A DNA stretch of 64,000 nt, taken from the NCBI RefSeq assembly GCF_000092125.1, contig NC_014212.1, positions 62,001 through 126,000 on the forward strand, given 5' to 3'. Positions 44,974 to 54,412 of the stretch are shown here, one piece after another (within the stretch, counting starts at the first letter, position 1; each line of letters begins with the position of its first letter). The notes under the pieces were generated by a model, which was not told where the DNA came from, made no database searches, and worked only from the letters and a program-made list of their open reading frames with translations. Origin of the DNA: Allomeiothermus silvanus DSM 9946. Its GTDB lineage: Bacteria; Deinococcota; Deinococci; Deinococcales; Thermaceae. Both the position numbers and the translations under genes were made by a program.

Positions 44974-45648
44974 ATGACCGATGCCGGGCTCGACCAGGCC
45001 TTCGACAAGGTGCGTTCGCTCTTGGAGGGGGACCTGGAGCATCCCGGCCTAACCCTTTATGACCTACGCCAGCTGGTGGGATATCCAGAGAAAGGCGATG
45101 GTCCGCTCTGTTATACCCTTCCCGAAGATCCTAGCTTTCACGGGGTAACCGCGGTGCGGTTTTTCTACTATCCCCGCGACCCAGAGATCACCTTGATCGT
45201 GGAAATCGAGGACAAGCAGGGTAAACGCCACCTGCGGCATTTTCGCTGGAACGGTTCCGGTTGGACTGCTCCCATAGGCTTCAAGGGGGATCTGCTGGCT
45301 ACCCGTGAATCCGGGTCGAGCCACGGGCTTTTGGAGATCGCCGGGGATTTCTACGTAGGCTATCCGCTGGAGGAAGCCGAGGGCTTAGCCGAATACATCC
45401 GCCGGGGTGAGGCCGCAGGAAACAAGTACCTGCTGTGTCCCCGTGACAACACGCGCATTTTTTACGCTCCCAGCGTCGCTGCCGCGGGGCTGGCCTGCCC
45501 ACGCTGCAACAACACCACCCTGCTCTACAAAACCCTCTCCTTCAGCAACCCTGAGGACCGCCTCGACCAAATCCTGCGTGAACAAAAGGCCCTGCGGGTG
45601 GCGCTCGAGGAGCTAATGCTCTACCTCAAACGCAAGCTGGGGCCCTAG
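44974..45648 (+). CDS. conserved hypothetical protein with zinc-ribbon-like cysteines
   Basis: 224 aa, soluble. The first 135 residues form a beta-rich region (VTAVRFFYYPRDPEITLIVE, HLRHFRWNGSGW). CPRDN and CPRCNN, about 30 residues apart, could bind one zinc. The C-terminal 40 residues are a helix (EDRLDQILREQKALRVALEE) suited to coiled-coil contact. I recognise no named family. Confidence 0.75.
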   Translation: MTDAGLDQAFDKVRSLLEGDLEHPGLTLYDLRQLVGYPEKGDGPLCYTLPEDPSFHGVTAVRFFYYPRDPEITLIVEIEDKQGKRHLRHFRWNGSGWTAPIGFKGDLLATRESGSSHGLLEIAGDFYVGYPLEEAEGLAEYIRRGEAAGNKYLLCPRDNTRIFYAPSVAAAGLACPRCNNTTLLYKTLSFSNPEDRLDQILREQKALRVALEELMLYLKRKLGP

Positions 45649-45678
45649 CCTTCTCAGTCGTACCTAACCACTTCACCC

Positions 45679-45684
45679 TAGACT
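45679..45684 (+). promoter_or_regulatory. -10 box of the small membrane-protein gene
   Basis: TAGACT, 7 bases before the GTG at 45692, which supports that start over ATG 45704. Confidence 0.5.
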
Positions 45685-45691
45685 GGAAGAT

Positions 45692-45934
45692 GTGAGACCC
45701 AAAATGCTCCGCCTACAAGGCCCCTGGGCCGGGTTGGCCTTCGGCTTGGCCGCGGCGATGGGGCTGTTGTTGGTAGTTTGGCTCCTCGCTACCCTGTGGA
45801 TTTTAGCCCTGATCGGGGGATTGATCGGCTTAGCCGCTTTGGGTTGGCAGCGTTTACGGCTACGCCTGGGGGGTGGCTGGCGGCGCACGAGGCCAAAGCC
45901 AAGGCTGCAGAGGCTTCCTCCGCCCTGGAGGTAA
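45692..45934 (+). CDS. small membrane protein, 80 aa
   Basis: Two adjoining transmembrane segments (AGLAFGLAAAMGLLLVVWLL and LWILALIGGLIGLAALGW) and a strongly basic C-terminus (RLRLRLGGGWRRTRPKPR), so cytoplasmic tail. No family recognised. A leaderless promoter supports it as a real gene. A MITE-like repeat begins 18 bases after its stop. Confidence 0.6.
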   Translation: MRPKMLRLQGPWAGLAFGLAAAMGLLLVVWLLATLWILALIGGLIGLAALGWQRLRLRLGGGWRRTRPKPRLQRLPPPWR

Positions 45935-45952
45935 TAAGAAATCCATCTTTTT

Positions 45953-46139
45953 GGGCCCCCGCCCGAGAGGTTGGTTTCGCCGACCGCAGGGCAGTGAAGG
46001 GCCATCGGCCCCCGGCTGGCGCCGGTACTCAGGGGTGGCGTTTCGCTTTAGGGCAAGCCAAAGCTCCTCTGCTACACCTGATCCCCTGGACGTGCTACCC
46101 GGCTATCGCCGCAAACATACGCCGCGGGCGGGGTTTATA
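45953..46139. mobile_element. MITE-like repeat, copy B
   Basis: Left end CCCCCGCCCGAG (45956-45967), right end CGGGCGGGGTTTA (46125-46137): inverted ends. Shares 18 and 19 identical bases with copy A (46047-46064 and 46094-46112) and contains an extra internal stretch of about 35 bases. It abuts the glmS stop codon, so it forms the glmS 3' end. Confidence 0.6.
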
Positions 46140-47954
46140 TCACTCCACCGTCACTGATTTGGCCAGGTTCCTCGGCTGGTCCACGTCACGCCCCAGCAAC
46201 ACCGCAGTCTCGTAGGCCAAAAGCTGTAAAGGTACTGCGCTCACCACCGGGGCCAACAAAGGGGAGGTCTTAGGCACGTAGAGTACGTCCTGGGCGAATT
46301 TCCTGATCTCTTGGTCGCCTTCGGTAGCGACGGCGATAACCCGGCCACCCCGGGCCCGCACCTCCTGAATGTTGGAGACCGTTTTCTCATACAAAGGGCT
46401 CTCGGTGGCCAGCACCACCACCGGCAGCCGCTCGTCAATGAGGGCGATGGGGCCGTGCTTCATCTCGCCCGCCGGGTAGGCTTCGGCGTGGATATAGCTA
46501 ATCTCCTTGAGCTTGAGGGCCCCTTCGTAAGCGGTAGGGGCTTGGATGTGGCGGCCCAGGAAGAGATAATCCACCGCCTGGTGATACTTCTCGGCCACGT
46601 GGGCGACTGCTGGGCGCATCTCGAGCGCCCGCTCCACCAACCGGGGTAGCTTGCGCAGCTCGGCCAGAAAGCTGCGGGCTTCGGCTTGGGAGAGAGTGCC
46701 CCGGGCGCGGCCCATCCACACCGCGATGAGGGCCATGGCCCCTAGCATCGCCGTATAGGCTTTGGTAGAAGCTACCCCGATCTCCGGCCCGGCGTGGATG
46801 TACAGGGTGTCGTCGGTCTCGCGGGTGATCGAAGATCCCTTGGCGTTGATGACCCCTAGGGTGCTGGCCCCGCCCCGCTTGGCTTGGCGCACCGCCTCGA
46901 GCGTGTCGATGGTCTCACCCGACTGGCTGATGGCGATGGCCAGGGTTTTGCCGTCCACCACCGGGTTGCGGTAGCGATACTCGCTGGCCACGTCCACCTC
47001 GACCGGGATGCGGGCTAGCGCCTCGAGCAGGTATTTCCCCACCCATCCCGCGTAGTAGGCTGTCCCACAGGCCACGATATGCACTTTGTCGAAGGCGGCG
47101 GGGTCGAGCCTGAGCCCCAACTCCACGCCCGCCTCTTCCTCGCGGAGCCGCCCGCCCAAGGTGTTCTCGAGCACCCAGGGCTGCTCGTAGATCTCCTTGA
47201 GCATGTAGTGGGGGTAGCCGCCCTTTTCGCTGGCCTCGAGGCTCCAGTCCACCTCTACCACCCCGCGCTCTACCCGGTTGCCTGCGAGGTCAGTGACCCG
47301 CACCCCCTCGCGGGTGATGACCGCCATGTCCCCGTCGTGCAGGAAGATCACCCGGCGGGTGTAGGGCAAGAGGGCTGGCACGTCCGAGGCCACGAAGTTC
47401 TCTCCCTCCCCGATCCCGATCACCAAGGGGCTTACCGTGCGGGCTACCACGATCTCCTCGCTATTTTGGTGCGCCACCACCAGTCCGTAGGCCCCGTAGG
47501 CCTCCTGGAGGGCAGCCCGTACGGCCTCCTCGAGGTTCCCTTGGTACTTTTCTTCAATTAGGTGGGCCAACACCTCCGAGTCGGTCTCGCTGGTGAACAC
47601 ATGGCCCCGCCGCAGGAGCCCTTCCTTGAGCGAGAGGTAGTTCTCGATGATCCCGTTGTGGATCACGGCCAGCTTGCCATCCTCGGTGGTGTGGGGGTGG
47701 GCGTTGGGGTCGGTGGGGGCCCCGTGGGTAGCCCAGCGGGTATGGCCCACTCCCAGCGAACCCGAGAGATGCTGGGTCTGGAGCGTATCCGCCAACACCG
47801 AGAGCTTCCCCGCCTTCTTGACCACCTCGAGGTGACCGTTCACCTTCACCGCCACCCCTGCCGAGTCATAGCCCCGGTACTCGAGGCGGCGCAACCCTTC
47901 CAACAACACGTCCGTCGCGTTTCTGAACCCTACATACCCGACAATTCCACACAT
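46140..47954 (-). CDS. glmS: glutamine-fructose-6-phosphate aminotransferase (isomerizing)
   Basis: 604 aa. Makes glucosamine-6-phosphate for peptidoglycan. MCGIVGYVG gives the N-terminal Cys nucleophile after Met removal, so ATG 47954 is the start. Glutaminase domain 1-240 (GLRRLEYRGYDSAG, GHTRWATHG); two SIS sugar-isomerase domains follow (AISQSGETIDTLEA, CGTAYYAG, EISYIHAEAYPAGEMKHG) and the C-terminal KSVTVE. GAGG precedes the start. No glmS ribozyme core is evident upstream. Confidence 0.97.
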   Translation of the reverse strand: MCGIVGYVGFRNATDVLLEGLRRLEYRGYDSAGVAVKVNGHLEVVKKAGKLSVLADTLQTQHLSGSLGVGHTRWATHGAPTDPNAHPHTTEDGKLAVIHNGIIENYLSLKEGLLRRGHVFTSETDSEVLAHLIEEKYQGNLEEAVRAALQEAYGAYGLVVAHQNSEEIVVARTVSPLVIGIGEGENFVASDVPALLPYTRRVIFLHDGDMAVITREGVRVTDLAGNRVERGVVEVDWSLEASEKGGYPHYMLKEIYEQPWVLENTLGGRLREEEAGVELGLRLDPAAFDKVHIVACGTAYYAGWVGKYLLEALARIPVEVDVASEYRYRNPVVDGKTLAIAISQSGETIDTLEAVRQAKRGGASTLGVINAKGSSITRETDDTLYIHAGPEIGVASTKAYTAMLGAMALIAVWMGRARGTLSQAEARSFLAELRKLPRLVERALEMRPAVAHVAEKYHQAVDYLFLGRHIQAPTAYEGALKLKEISYIHAEAYPAGEMKHGPIALIDERLPVVVLATESPLYEKTVSNIQEVRARGGRVIAVATEGDQEIRKFAQDVLYVPKTSPLLAPVVSAVPLQLLAYETAVLLGRDVDQPRNLAKSVTVE

Positions 47955-48043
47955 GTATGACCTCGTTGATAGCTCATGACCCAATAGCTGATAGCCGATA
48001 GCTACCCGCTTGGGAACTCTTCACCATGGGCGTTTCGCCTTTA

Positions 48044-48078
48044 GCGTCTTGCGTTTTGCGTCTTGCGTCTTGCGTTTT
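48044..48078 (+). repeat. heptanucleotide tandem repeat, five units
   Basis: GCGTCTT, GCGTTTT, GCGTCTT, GCGTCTT, GCGTTTT in a row. Confidence 0.7.
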
Positions 48079-48451
48079 AGGCCCTGCCCCCGGATTGTCC
48101 CGGGCTCGCGCGCCGGGCTTTCTCCTAAGGGCTTATCTGAAGCGGAAGGGGAGGGCATTCCCCTGGCGGCATCCGCGGATCTTCGACCTTTTGCAGCCGG
48201 GCGGGCTGCTTATCTCTTGCTGCCTCGGTGTTACGGCCGAGTGCAGACTTTGAGTCCGCCTCCTCGTAAGGTAACTGGGGTGCGCGGTCTGGAGATGGGG
48301 GAGGGGTGTTCAACCCTACCGCACCTCTTTGCGTCCCCGGCTTACCCCCTGCGCTATCCGCTGTGAGTCTGATACCTCCTTTCCGTAAGGTACACCTCGT
48401 ACCCAACGTGAGTATACATTAAGATTCTCGGCTCTAGAGGCCCATTCTCTC

Positions 48452-48481
48452 TTGACAGGCACGATGAAAGCTCGGTATGAT
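48452..48481 (+). promoter_or_regulatory. strong promoter of the major SLH protein gene
   Basis: -35 TTGACA (48452-48457, full consensus), 18-base spacer, -10 TATGAT (48476-48481). Unlike most genes here it has a leader of about 175 bases with a hairpin and a GGAGG ribosome-binding site, as expected for an abundant surface protein. Confidence 0.8.
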
Positions 48482-48663
48482 GCGCCCGGATGTGCAAGGT
48501 GAGACCTGAGTGAGCCCGATAAGGGCTACGCTCACCACCGGCAAGCATCCTGGCTATGGGAGGCAGTTCGGCGGCGGTAGGAGAGGAAACACGGCAACTC
48601 GCCCGAGGCCAATGAACCAATTCCTATGCCAGAAACCCCTCATGAGGGGGTGTGAGGAGGCAT

Positions 48664-51423
48664 ATGAAGAAAAGATTGGTCATCCTACTGGCAGGGCTCC
48701 TGACGGTGCTCTCCATGGGCTTTGGTTCCGCCCAGTTCTCCGATGTACCGGCTGGGCACTGGGCCAAGGAAGCCGTGGAAGCTATTGCCGCGCAAGGGCT
48801 CATCGTCGGGTTCCCCGATGGCACCTTCCGGGGTAACGAGAACCTTACCCGCTACCAGGCTGCCTTGATCATCTACCGCCTGCTACAGCAACTCCAGGGG
48901 CAGCAGGGCCAGCCCGCGCCCAAGATCGACGAGGAGACCCTCAACACCATCCGCAACGCGGTACAAGAGCTAGCCGCTGAGCTGGCCGCCTTGGGCGTGC
49001 GGGTCTCGGCGCTCGAGGACAACGCGGCTTCCAAGGACGACATCGCCCGTCTGGAAGCCGCCATCGAAGAGCTCAAGGGGATGAAGGCCCAGCCCGGCCA
49101 GGGCATGGACCAGCAGGCCCTCTCCGACCTGGCTGACCGGGTCGAGGCCGCTAGCGTAGCCGCCGACACCGCGCTGGCCCAGGCCCAACAGCTCGCTGAC
49201 CGCCTCGATGCCGTCGAGGGCGACGTGGCCACGGTCAAGACCCAGCTCGAGGCCGATGCTGATAGCATCCGCGCCCTGAACGAGCTTTCCGTGCTCTTGA
49301 ACCAGGATGTGCTCAGCCTGCAAGACCGGGTGACTGCCCTGGAGAAGAGCGTGGGCACCTTGAGCGAGACCGACTTCAACGAGTTCGCCACCAAGGAAGA
49401 CGTGGCTGCGGTGCAGGAGTTCGCCACCGCCCTGCGCGGCGACCTGGTGCGTCTCTCCGACCGGGTGAGCACGCTGTCTACCACCGTGGACGGCATCAAC
49501 AACCGCCTCACCGCCGTGGAAGGCACCCGCCCCAGCCTGACCGGGAGCATCCTGGCCCGTTACGGTTACCGCTTTGTCACCAAATTGAGCGGCACTGGTC
49601 CGGGCAACTTCGATGTGGACCGCCTCTTCCCGGCGACCGGCTTCGGTGCCGACGATGACGCGGAAGACCTTCCCAACAGCGCCACTCTCGGTGCGGGCAT
49701 TGATACCCGTCTCCAGGCTGACCTGACCTTCTCGCTCAAGCGGGCCGCTACCACCACCAGCGGGTTCAACTTCACTGAGGCCACGGCTGCCTTGCGTTGG
49801 CGGAGTCCCAACGGCAGCCTCTGGTCGCGGGACGGGACTGACAACGACCTCCGCCTCGAGCGCTTTACCGTAAAAGGTAATATCGACGGCCAGGACTTTA
49901 GCATCGGTTATGCCCGCGTCCTTACCTATAAGTTCAACGACTACTTCTTTGAGGACAATGGCTCCGGCTACCGTGGGGCAAGCATCAGCTTTAACGCCAG
50001 CAAAGCCTTCTTGAGCCCCAACATCACGGTGGTGCTGGGTAGTAGCGCATCCGCCGTTGGTACTAGCCCGGATGCCGGTAGCGGCGATAACGACTTCTTC
50101 GGTATCCGCACCGCGGTCAACCTGCTCGGTCTGAATGCCAGCTTCAACTACGCTGAGCGCAACGTGCTCAACTCCGGTAATGCGCCGTCTTACGCTGGCT
50201 TCGGTACCGACTACAAGGGAAAACTCTTCGGTCTGCTCGACATCGACGGCGGCTACTTCCTCTCCAAATCCAACGCCAACGCCGCCATCAACTTTGCTAC
50301 CGACCCGCAGGTTTTCTACACCACGGCTGGGGTTAGCTTGGGCCCGGTGAGCCTCCGCGGCAACTACCGCGCTATTGACCCGCGCTTTGACTCCAGCGGC
50401 GCCAACGCGGGCTTGCTCAACAACAACGATGGCCAGCCTTTCGCTTTCGATAACCGCGGCTTCGGTGTGCTGGGAGGAGTCAACCTGGGCTTCCTGAGCG
50501 TCAACGGCTACTACGACAGCTTTACCAACTTTGCTCTGGCTAACCCCCAGACTGCTTTCGGCGTAGGGGCTTCCGCCAACTTGTTCGCGGGCTTCAGCCT
50601 GACCGGCTACTTCAACAATACCAGCAACGTTGGCGGCCAGGTGCGTAGCGGCAACAACCCCTACGGTGCCAACGGCCCGGAGACCCGCGCGGCCTTCGGC
50701 TCTAACTTCGGGGTGCGCCTGGCTCACGACGGCTCGGCGGATAACGCCCTCATCAAGGGGCTTGACCTCTTTGCCGAGTACCGGCAGTCCCAGGGTACAG
50801 ATGTCGGCTTCGGATCCAACGGCTCCCGCACCGATATTGCAGCTGGGGCCAGCTTCGCCCTCAACCTGGGCTTCCTGAGCATCACTCCCGATGTCCGCTA
50901 CCACAGCTACACCGCAGCCACCAGCACTCCTGGCACCGAGGATAGCTACTCTACCCTCAAGTACGGCGTACAGGTCAGCACCCAGACCCTCAACCTGGGC
51001 TTCATCAAGCCGAGCCTCTCGGGCGACTTTGCCAGCCGCAGCACGGACTTCGCCATCAACAACGACGCCTCCGAGACCCGCTTCGGGGTGGGTCTCTCCC
51101 TCGCCGACTTCCTGCTGCCCGGCGCTACCTTGAGCGCCAAGGCGGCGCAGGTGCAGGGCACCAACGTAAACACCACCACCACCCGCTCCTGTAACGCGGC
51201 TTTTGACATCGGTACCGACTGCCTGTACAGCACCCCCGGTACGGACTTCGGCCCGATCGCCCCGGCTGCCCCCAGCGCCTTCACCCTCAAGGGCCTCTTC
51301 CTCTCCTACACCTACGCGGGTGCGGGCATCTGGTACGGTGTGTTCGACTTCGATAACGGCAGCGACGGCACCGTGGACAGCGTGGGCCGTGGCTTCCGCA
51401 TCTTCTACAACGTGAGCTTCTAA
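48664..51423 (+). CDS. major SLH-domain outer-membrane (S-layer-like) protein
   Basis: 919 aa. Signal peptide 1-23 (LVILLAGLLTVLSMGFGSAQ), one SLH domain (about 25-72: FSDVPAGHWAKEAVEAIAAQ, GFPDGTFRGNENLTRYQAAL), a coiled coil to about 290 (VSALEDNAASKDDIARLEAA), and a 600-residue beta-barrel ending FRIFYNVSF with a terminal Phe. It resembles the SlpA/OmpM-type proteins of Thermus and Deinococcus that link wall and outer membrane. GAGGAGG precedes ATG 48664; upstream in-frame ATG 48652 lacks such a site. Confidence 0.93.
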   Translation: MKKRLVILLAGLLTVLSMGFGSAQFSDVPAGHWAKEAVEAIAAQGLIVGFPDGTFRGNENLTRYQAALIIYRLLQQLQGQQGQPAPKIDEETLNTIRNAVQELAAELAALGVRVSALEDNAASKDDIARLEAAIEELKGMKAQPGQGMDQQALSDLADRVEAASVAADTALAQAQQLADRLDAVEGDVATVKTQLEADADSIRALNELSVLLNQDVLSLQDRVTALEKSVGTLSETDFNEFATKEDVAAVQEFATALRGDLVRLSDRVSTLSTTVDGINNRLTAVEGTRPSLTGSILARYGYRFVTKLSGTGPGNFDVDRLFPATGFGADDDAEDLPNSATLGAGIDTRLQADLTFSLKRAATTTSGFNFTEATAALRWRSPNGSLWSRDGTDNDLRLERFTVKGNIDGQDFSIGYARVLTYKFNDYFFEDNGSGYRGASISFNASKAFLSPNITVVLGSSASAVGTSPDAGSGDNDFFGIRTAVNLLGLNASFNYAERNVLNSGNAPSYAGFGTDYKGKLFGLLDIDGGYFLSKSNANAAINFATDPQVFYTTAGVSLGPVSLRGNYRAIDPRFDSSGANAGLLNNNDGQPFAFDNRGFGVLGGVNLGFLSVNGYYDSFTNFALANPQTAFGVGASANLFAGFSLTGYFNNTSNVGGQVRSGNNPYGANGPETRAAFGSNFGVRLAHDGSADNALIKGLDLFAEYRQSQGTDVGFGSNGSRTDIAAGASFALNLGFLSITPDVRYHSYTAATSTPGTEDSYSTLKYGVQVSTQTLNLGFIKPSLSGDFASRSTDFAINNDASETRFGVGLSLADFLLPGATLSAKAAQVQGTNVNTTTTRSCNAAFDIGTDCLYSTPGTDFGPIAPAAPSAFTLKGLFLSYTYAGAGIWYGVFDFDNGSDGTVDSVGRGFRIFYNVSF

Positions 51424-51440
51424 TCCCTAGAAGCTTCTTA

Positions 51441-51469
51441 CCCCCGCCTCCGGGCGGGGGTTATTCTTT
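51441..51469 (+). terminator. Rho-independent terminator of the major SLH gene
   Basis: CCCCCGCC (51441-51448) / GGCGGGGG (51453-51460), loop TCCG, then TTATTCTTT. Confidence 0.85.
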
Positions 51470-51519
51470 AGGGCAGCGCCATGTGCCCGCCAGGGCTCGT
51501 AAAAGCTGGTCAACTCATG

Positions 51520-51525
51520 TAGGAT
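51520..51525 (+). promoter_or_regulatory. -10 box of the toxin-antitoxin operon
   Basis: TAGGAT, 7 bases before the antitoxin GTG at 51533. Confidence 0.45.
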
Positions 51526-51532
51526 AACAATT

Positions 51533-51748
51533 GTGAAGATCGTGACCGTGCACCAAGCCAAGCAACAACTTTCCGAGCTGCTCGAGCGTGTCCACGCAGG
51601 CGAGGAGGTGGTGGTCTCGAAGTACGGAAAGCCCTACGCCAAGCTGGTTCCGCTGGGGCCGGAAATAAGGTTCCGCTGGGATTTTTGCAAGGCACGGTGG
51701 AGGATGCTTTTTTTGAGCCGCTACCTGAGGACGCCGTGGGAGGCGTGA
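51533..51748 (+). pseudogene. Phd/YefM-type antitoxin with a scrambled C-terminal half
   Basis: 71 codons. The N-terminal DNA-binding half is normal: VTVHQAKQQLSELLERVHAG, EEVVVSKYGKPYAKLVPLG. The next 25 residues (IRFRWDFCKARWRMLFLSRY) look unlike the family, while the neighbouring frame reads VPLGFLQGTVEDAFFEPLPE, a typical toxin-binding tail. The last residues WEA and the TGA are again in the first frame and overlap the toxin start (GTGA). Two compensating indels would explain this. Confidence 0.6.
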
Positions 51749-52131
51749 AGCTTCTGTTGTACACCCACACGTTGCTTTGGGCGCTATACGAACCCGGCAA
51801 GCTATCCTCGGGGGTTCGGCAACTGCTGGAAAACCCCAAAAATACCCGCCTGGTCAGCACCGCCTCGCTATGGGAAATCGCCATCAAGCACAAGCTCGGA
51901 AGGCTGGCGCTGGGGGGGGATTTCCTCAAAAATTACCGCACCTATCTGCGCGTGTTCTTGGCGGATGAGCTATGTATCGAGGGCTCTCACGTGGTGGTCG
52001 CCCCACAGCTTCCCACCGACCATAAAGACCCCTTTGATCGCATTCTGGCAGCCCAAAGCCAGGTAGAAGCGGCACTTCTTCTAACCGACGATCCTAAAAT
52101 AAAAAGCTTTGGGGTACAGACCTTTTGGTAG
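51745..52131 (+). CDS. PIN-domain toxin (VapC-like) lacking the first catalytic aspartate
   Basis: 128 aa; GTG overlaps the antitoxin stop. PIN features are kept at Glu44 (STASLWEIAIKHKLG), DPFDRILAAQ (Asp95/Asp98) and LLLTDDPKI (Asp115/116). The first motif, normally LLLDTHTLLWAL, reads LLLYTHTLLWAL: TAC for GAC at codon 6. Loss of this metal ligand should abolish RNase activity. Together with the damaged antitoxin this suggests a dead module. Confidence 0.8.
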   Translation: MKLLLYTHTLLWALYEPGKLSSGVRQLLENPKNTRLVSTASLWEIAIKHKLGRLALGGDFLKNYRTYLRVFLADELCIEGSHVVVAPQLPTDHKDPFDRILAAQSQVEAALLLTDDPKIKSFGVQTFW

Positions 52132-52137
52132 GGGATT

Positions 52138-52178
52138 GTATTCTGATGTAGACAGAATACGGCCATCTTCGCTAGACT
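52138..52178 (+). promoter_or_regulatory. uvrB promoter with inverted repeat
   Basis: GTATTCTG (52138-52145) and CAGAATAC (52153-52160), perfect arms 7 bases apart, over the -35 position; -10 TAGACT at 52173-52178, 9 bases before the ATG. A candidate damage-response operator. Confidence 0.5.
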
Positions 52179-52187
52179 GGGTAATCT

Positions 52188-54194
52188 ATGTTCCGCTACC
52201 AAGGCCCCGAACCCAAAGGCGACCAGCCCAAGGCCATTGCCCAGCTCACCGAGGCGATCCAGGATGGCGAACGGTTTGTGACCCTTTTGGGCGCTACCGG
52301 AACCGGCAAGACCGTGACCATGGCCCAGACCATCGCCAAGCTGGGACGCCCGGCCTTGGTAATGGCCCCCAACAAGGTGCTGGCGGCCCAGCTCGCCAGT
52401 GAGTTTCGCGAACTCTTCCCCGAGAACGCGGTGGAGTATTTCATCAGCTATTACGATTACTACCAGCCCGAGGCTTACGTGCCGGGCCGCGACCTCTTCA
52501 TCGAGAAAGACGCCAGCATCAACCCCGAGATCGAGCGGCTGCGCCACTCCACCACCCGTAGCCTCCTCACCCGGCGGGATGTGATCGTGGTGGCCTCGGT
52601 CTCGGCCATTTACGGCCTGGGTTCGCCGGAGGACTACAAGAACATGAGCCTGGTGGTGGAGGTGGGGCAAGACCTGCCCCGCGAGGCCATCCTCGAGCGG
52701 CTGGTGGACCTTCAGTATGAGCGAGGGGACCTCCAGCTCGAGCCCGGCACCTTCCGCGCCAAGGGCGAGGTGCTGGAAGTCTGGCCCGCTTACGAAACCG
52801 AGCCGATCCGCATCGAGATGTGGGGCCATACCCTGGAGCGCATTAGCGTGACCCATCCGGTTACGGGGGAGCGGCTCAAAGACCTGCCCGGCTTTGTGCT
52901 CTTGGGAGCGACCCACTACGCCACCCCGGAGGCCCGGCTTAAGGAGGCCATTCCCCAGATCAAGGCCGACCTCGAGGTGCGGCTATCCGAGCTGGAAGAG
53001 CAGGGCAAACTCCTCGAGGCCCAGCGGCTCAAGGAGCGCACCCTCTACGATCTGGAAATGCTCGAGGTGATGGGTACTTGTCCGGGCATCGAGAACTATA
53101 GCCGTTACCTCTCCGGCAAGGCTCCCGGCGAGCCCCCCTACACGCTGCTGGATTACTTCCCCGAAGATTACCTGACCTTCCTCGACGAGTCGCACGTGAC
53201 GGTGCCGCAGCTGCGCGGGATGTACAACGGCGACTACATGCGTAAAAAGACCCTGGTGGATTACGGCTTCCGGCTGCCCTCGGCCCTCGACAACCGCCCC
53301 TTGCGCTTTAATGAGTTCCTCGAGCGCGTTGGGCAGGTGATCTTCGTCTCAGCTACCCCCGGCCCTTACGAGCAAGAGGTCTCGGGGCGCATCATCGAGC
53401 AGATCATCCGGCCCACTGGGCTCTTAGACCCCAAGGTCACGATCAAGTCGGCCCAGGGCCAGATCGAAGACCTGATGGGGGCTATCCGCACCCGCTCGGC
53501 CAAGAAGGAGCGGGTGCTGGTCACGGTGCTCACCGTGCGGATGGCCGAGGAACTGACCAACTACTTGGTCGAGCACGGGATCCGGGCCCGCTACCTGCAC
53601 CACGAACTCGACGCCTTCGAGCGCCAGGCCCTCTTGCGCGACCTGCGGCTGGGCCACTTTGACTGCCTGGTGGGTATTAACCTGCTGCGCGAGGGCCTGG
53701 ACTTGCCAGAGGTGAGCCTGGTGGCCATCCTCGATGCCGACAAGACCGGCTTTTTGCGCAGCGAGCGTTCACTGATCCAAACCATCGGGCGGGCGGCCCG
53801 TAACGCAGAGGGCGAGGTCTACCTCTACGCCGAGACCGTGAGCGAGGCCATGCGGATCGCGGTGGAGGAAACCAACCGCCGCCGGGCCATCCAGGAGGCT
53901 TATAACCAGGAGCACGGCATCACCCCGCAAACCGTGCAGAAGTCGGTGCGGAAGGTGATCAAGCCCGACGACTACGAAGAAGAAGCCACCCAAGCCTTGC
54001 TCGAGCGCCCTGAGGATCTGCGCGAGGCCCTCTTGAACCTGGAAGAGGAGATGTGGCGGGCCTCCGAAGCCCTGGACTTTGAGCGAGCCGCCCTGATCCG
54101 CGACCAGATGCGTAGCCTCGAGGCCCGGATGCTGGGTCTGCCTGAGCCCACCACCGCCGGCAAGCAGCAGCGGCGGGGAAGAAGGCGGAGGTAA
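52188..54194 (+). CDS. uvrB: excinuclease ABC subunit B
   Basis: 668 aa helicase-like damage-verification subunit of nucleotide excision repair. Walker A GATGTGKT, beta-hairpin [20 protein letters not shown], helicase motif [42 protein letters not shown], and the C-terminal UVR domain ([17 protein letters not shown]) that contacts UvrC. Leaderless promoter with a palindrome upstream. Confidence 0.97.
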   Translation: MFRYQGPEPKGDQPKAIAQLTEAIQDGERFVTLLGATGTGKTVTMAQTIAKLGRPALVMAPNKVLAAQLASEFRELFPENAVEYFISYYDYYQPEAYVPGRDLFIEKDASINPEIERLRHSTTRSLLTRRDVIVVASVSAIYGLGSPEDYKNMSLVVEVGQDLPREAILERLVDLQYERGDLQLEPGTFRAKGEVLEVWPAYETEPIRIEMWGHTLERISVTHPVTGERLKDLPGFVLLGATHYATPEARLKEAIPQIKADLEVRLSELEEQGKLLEAQRLKERTLYDLEMLEVMGTCPGIENYSRYLSGKAPGEPPYTLLDYFPEDYLTFLDESHVTVPQLRGMYNGDYMRKKTLVDYGFRLPSALDNRPLRFNEFLERVGQVIFVSATPGPYEQEVSGRIIEQIIRPTGLLDPKVTIKSAQGQIEDLMGAIRTRSAKKERVLVTVLTVRMAEELTNYLVEHGIRARYLHHELDAFERQALLRDLRLGHFDCLVGINLLREGLDLPEVSLVAILDADKTGFLRSERSLIQTIGRAARNAEGEVYLYAETVSEAMRIAVEETNRRRAIQEAYNQEHGITPQTVQKSVRKVIKPDDYEEEATQALLERPEDLREALLNLEEEMWRASEALDFERAALIRDQMRSLEARMLGLPEPTTAGKQQRRGRRRR

Positions 54195-54412
54195 GAGCGG
54201 GGGCGAAAAAACGATTAAGATAAACGCTCTTTAGCCGATACCACATAAGCCGGATATTCCCCAGGGAATAAGATAGAAATGCGAGAGGGGGCGTGCGTAC
54301 ATTTTAGGTATCCAACACGCCCTGACTGAACGCTTCTTTACCCTAGAGTAAGCGCTGTCGTGGTATCGGCTTCAAGAACCACATTGTAGGAACGAGGTGA
54401 ACGGGTATCGTT

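Larger units (their letters stand above)
47955..48663. other. 709-base intergenic region between divergent glmS and SLH genes
   Basis: Contains a GCTATC-like hexamer run just upstream of glmS (47980-48003), five GCGTYTT heptamers at 48044-48078, a CTCGG/CCGAG hairpin near 48215-48242, the SLH promoter (48452-48481) and a leader of about 175 bases. In the leader GGTGAG/CTCACC encloses AGCCC/GGGCT. No coding potential seen. Confidence 0.5.

Noticed and set aside
47955-48010. A glmS ribozyme upstream of glmS
   Set aside because: The conserved double-pseudoknot core is not visible in the short region ahead of the start codon.
48970-50904. A 644-codon antisense open frame opposite the major SLH gene
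   Set aside because: It mirrors the codon bias of the strongly supported plus-strand gene and shows no domain or ribosome-binding site.
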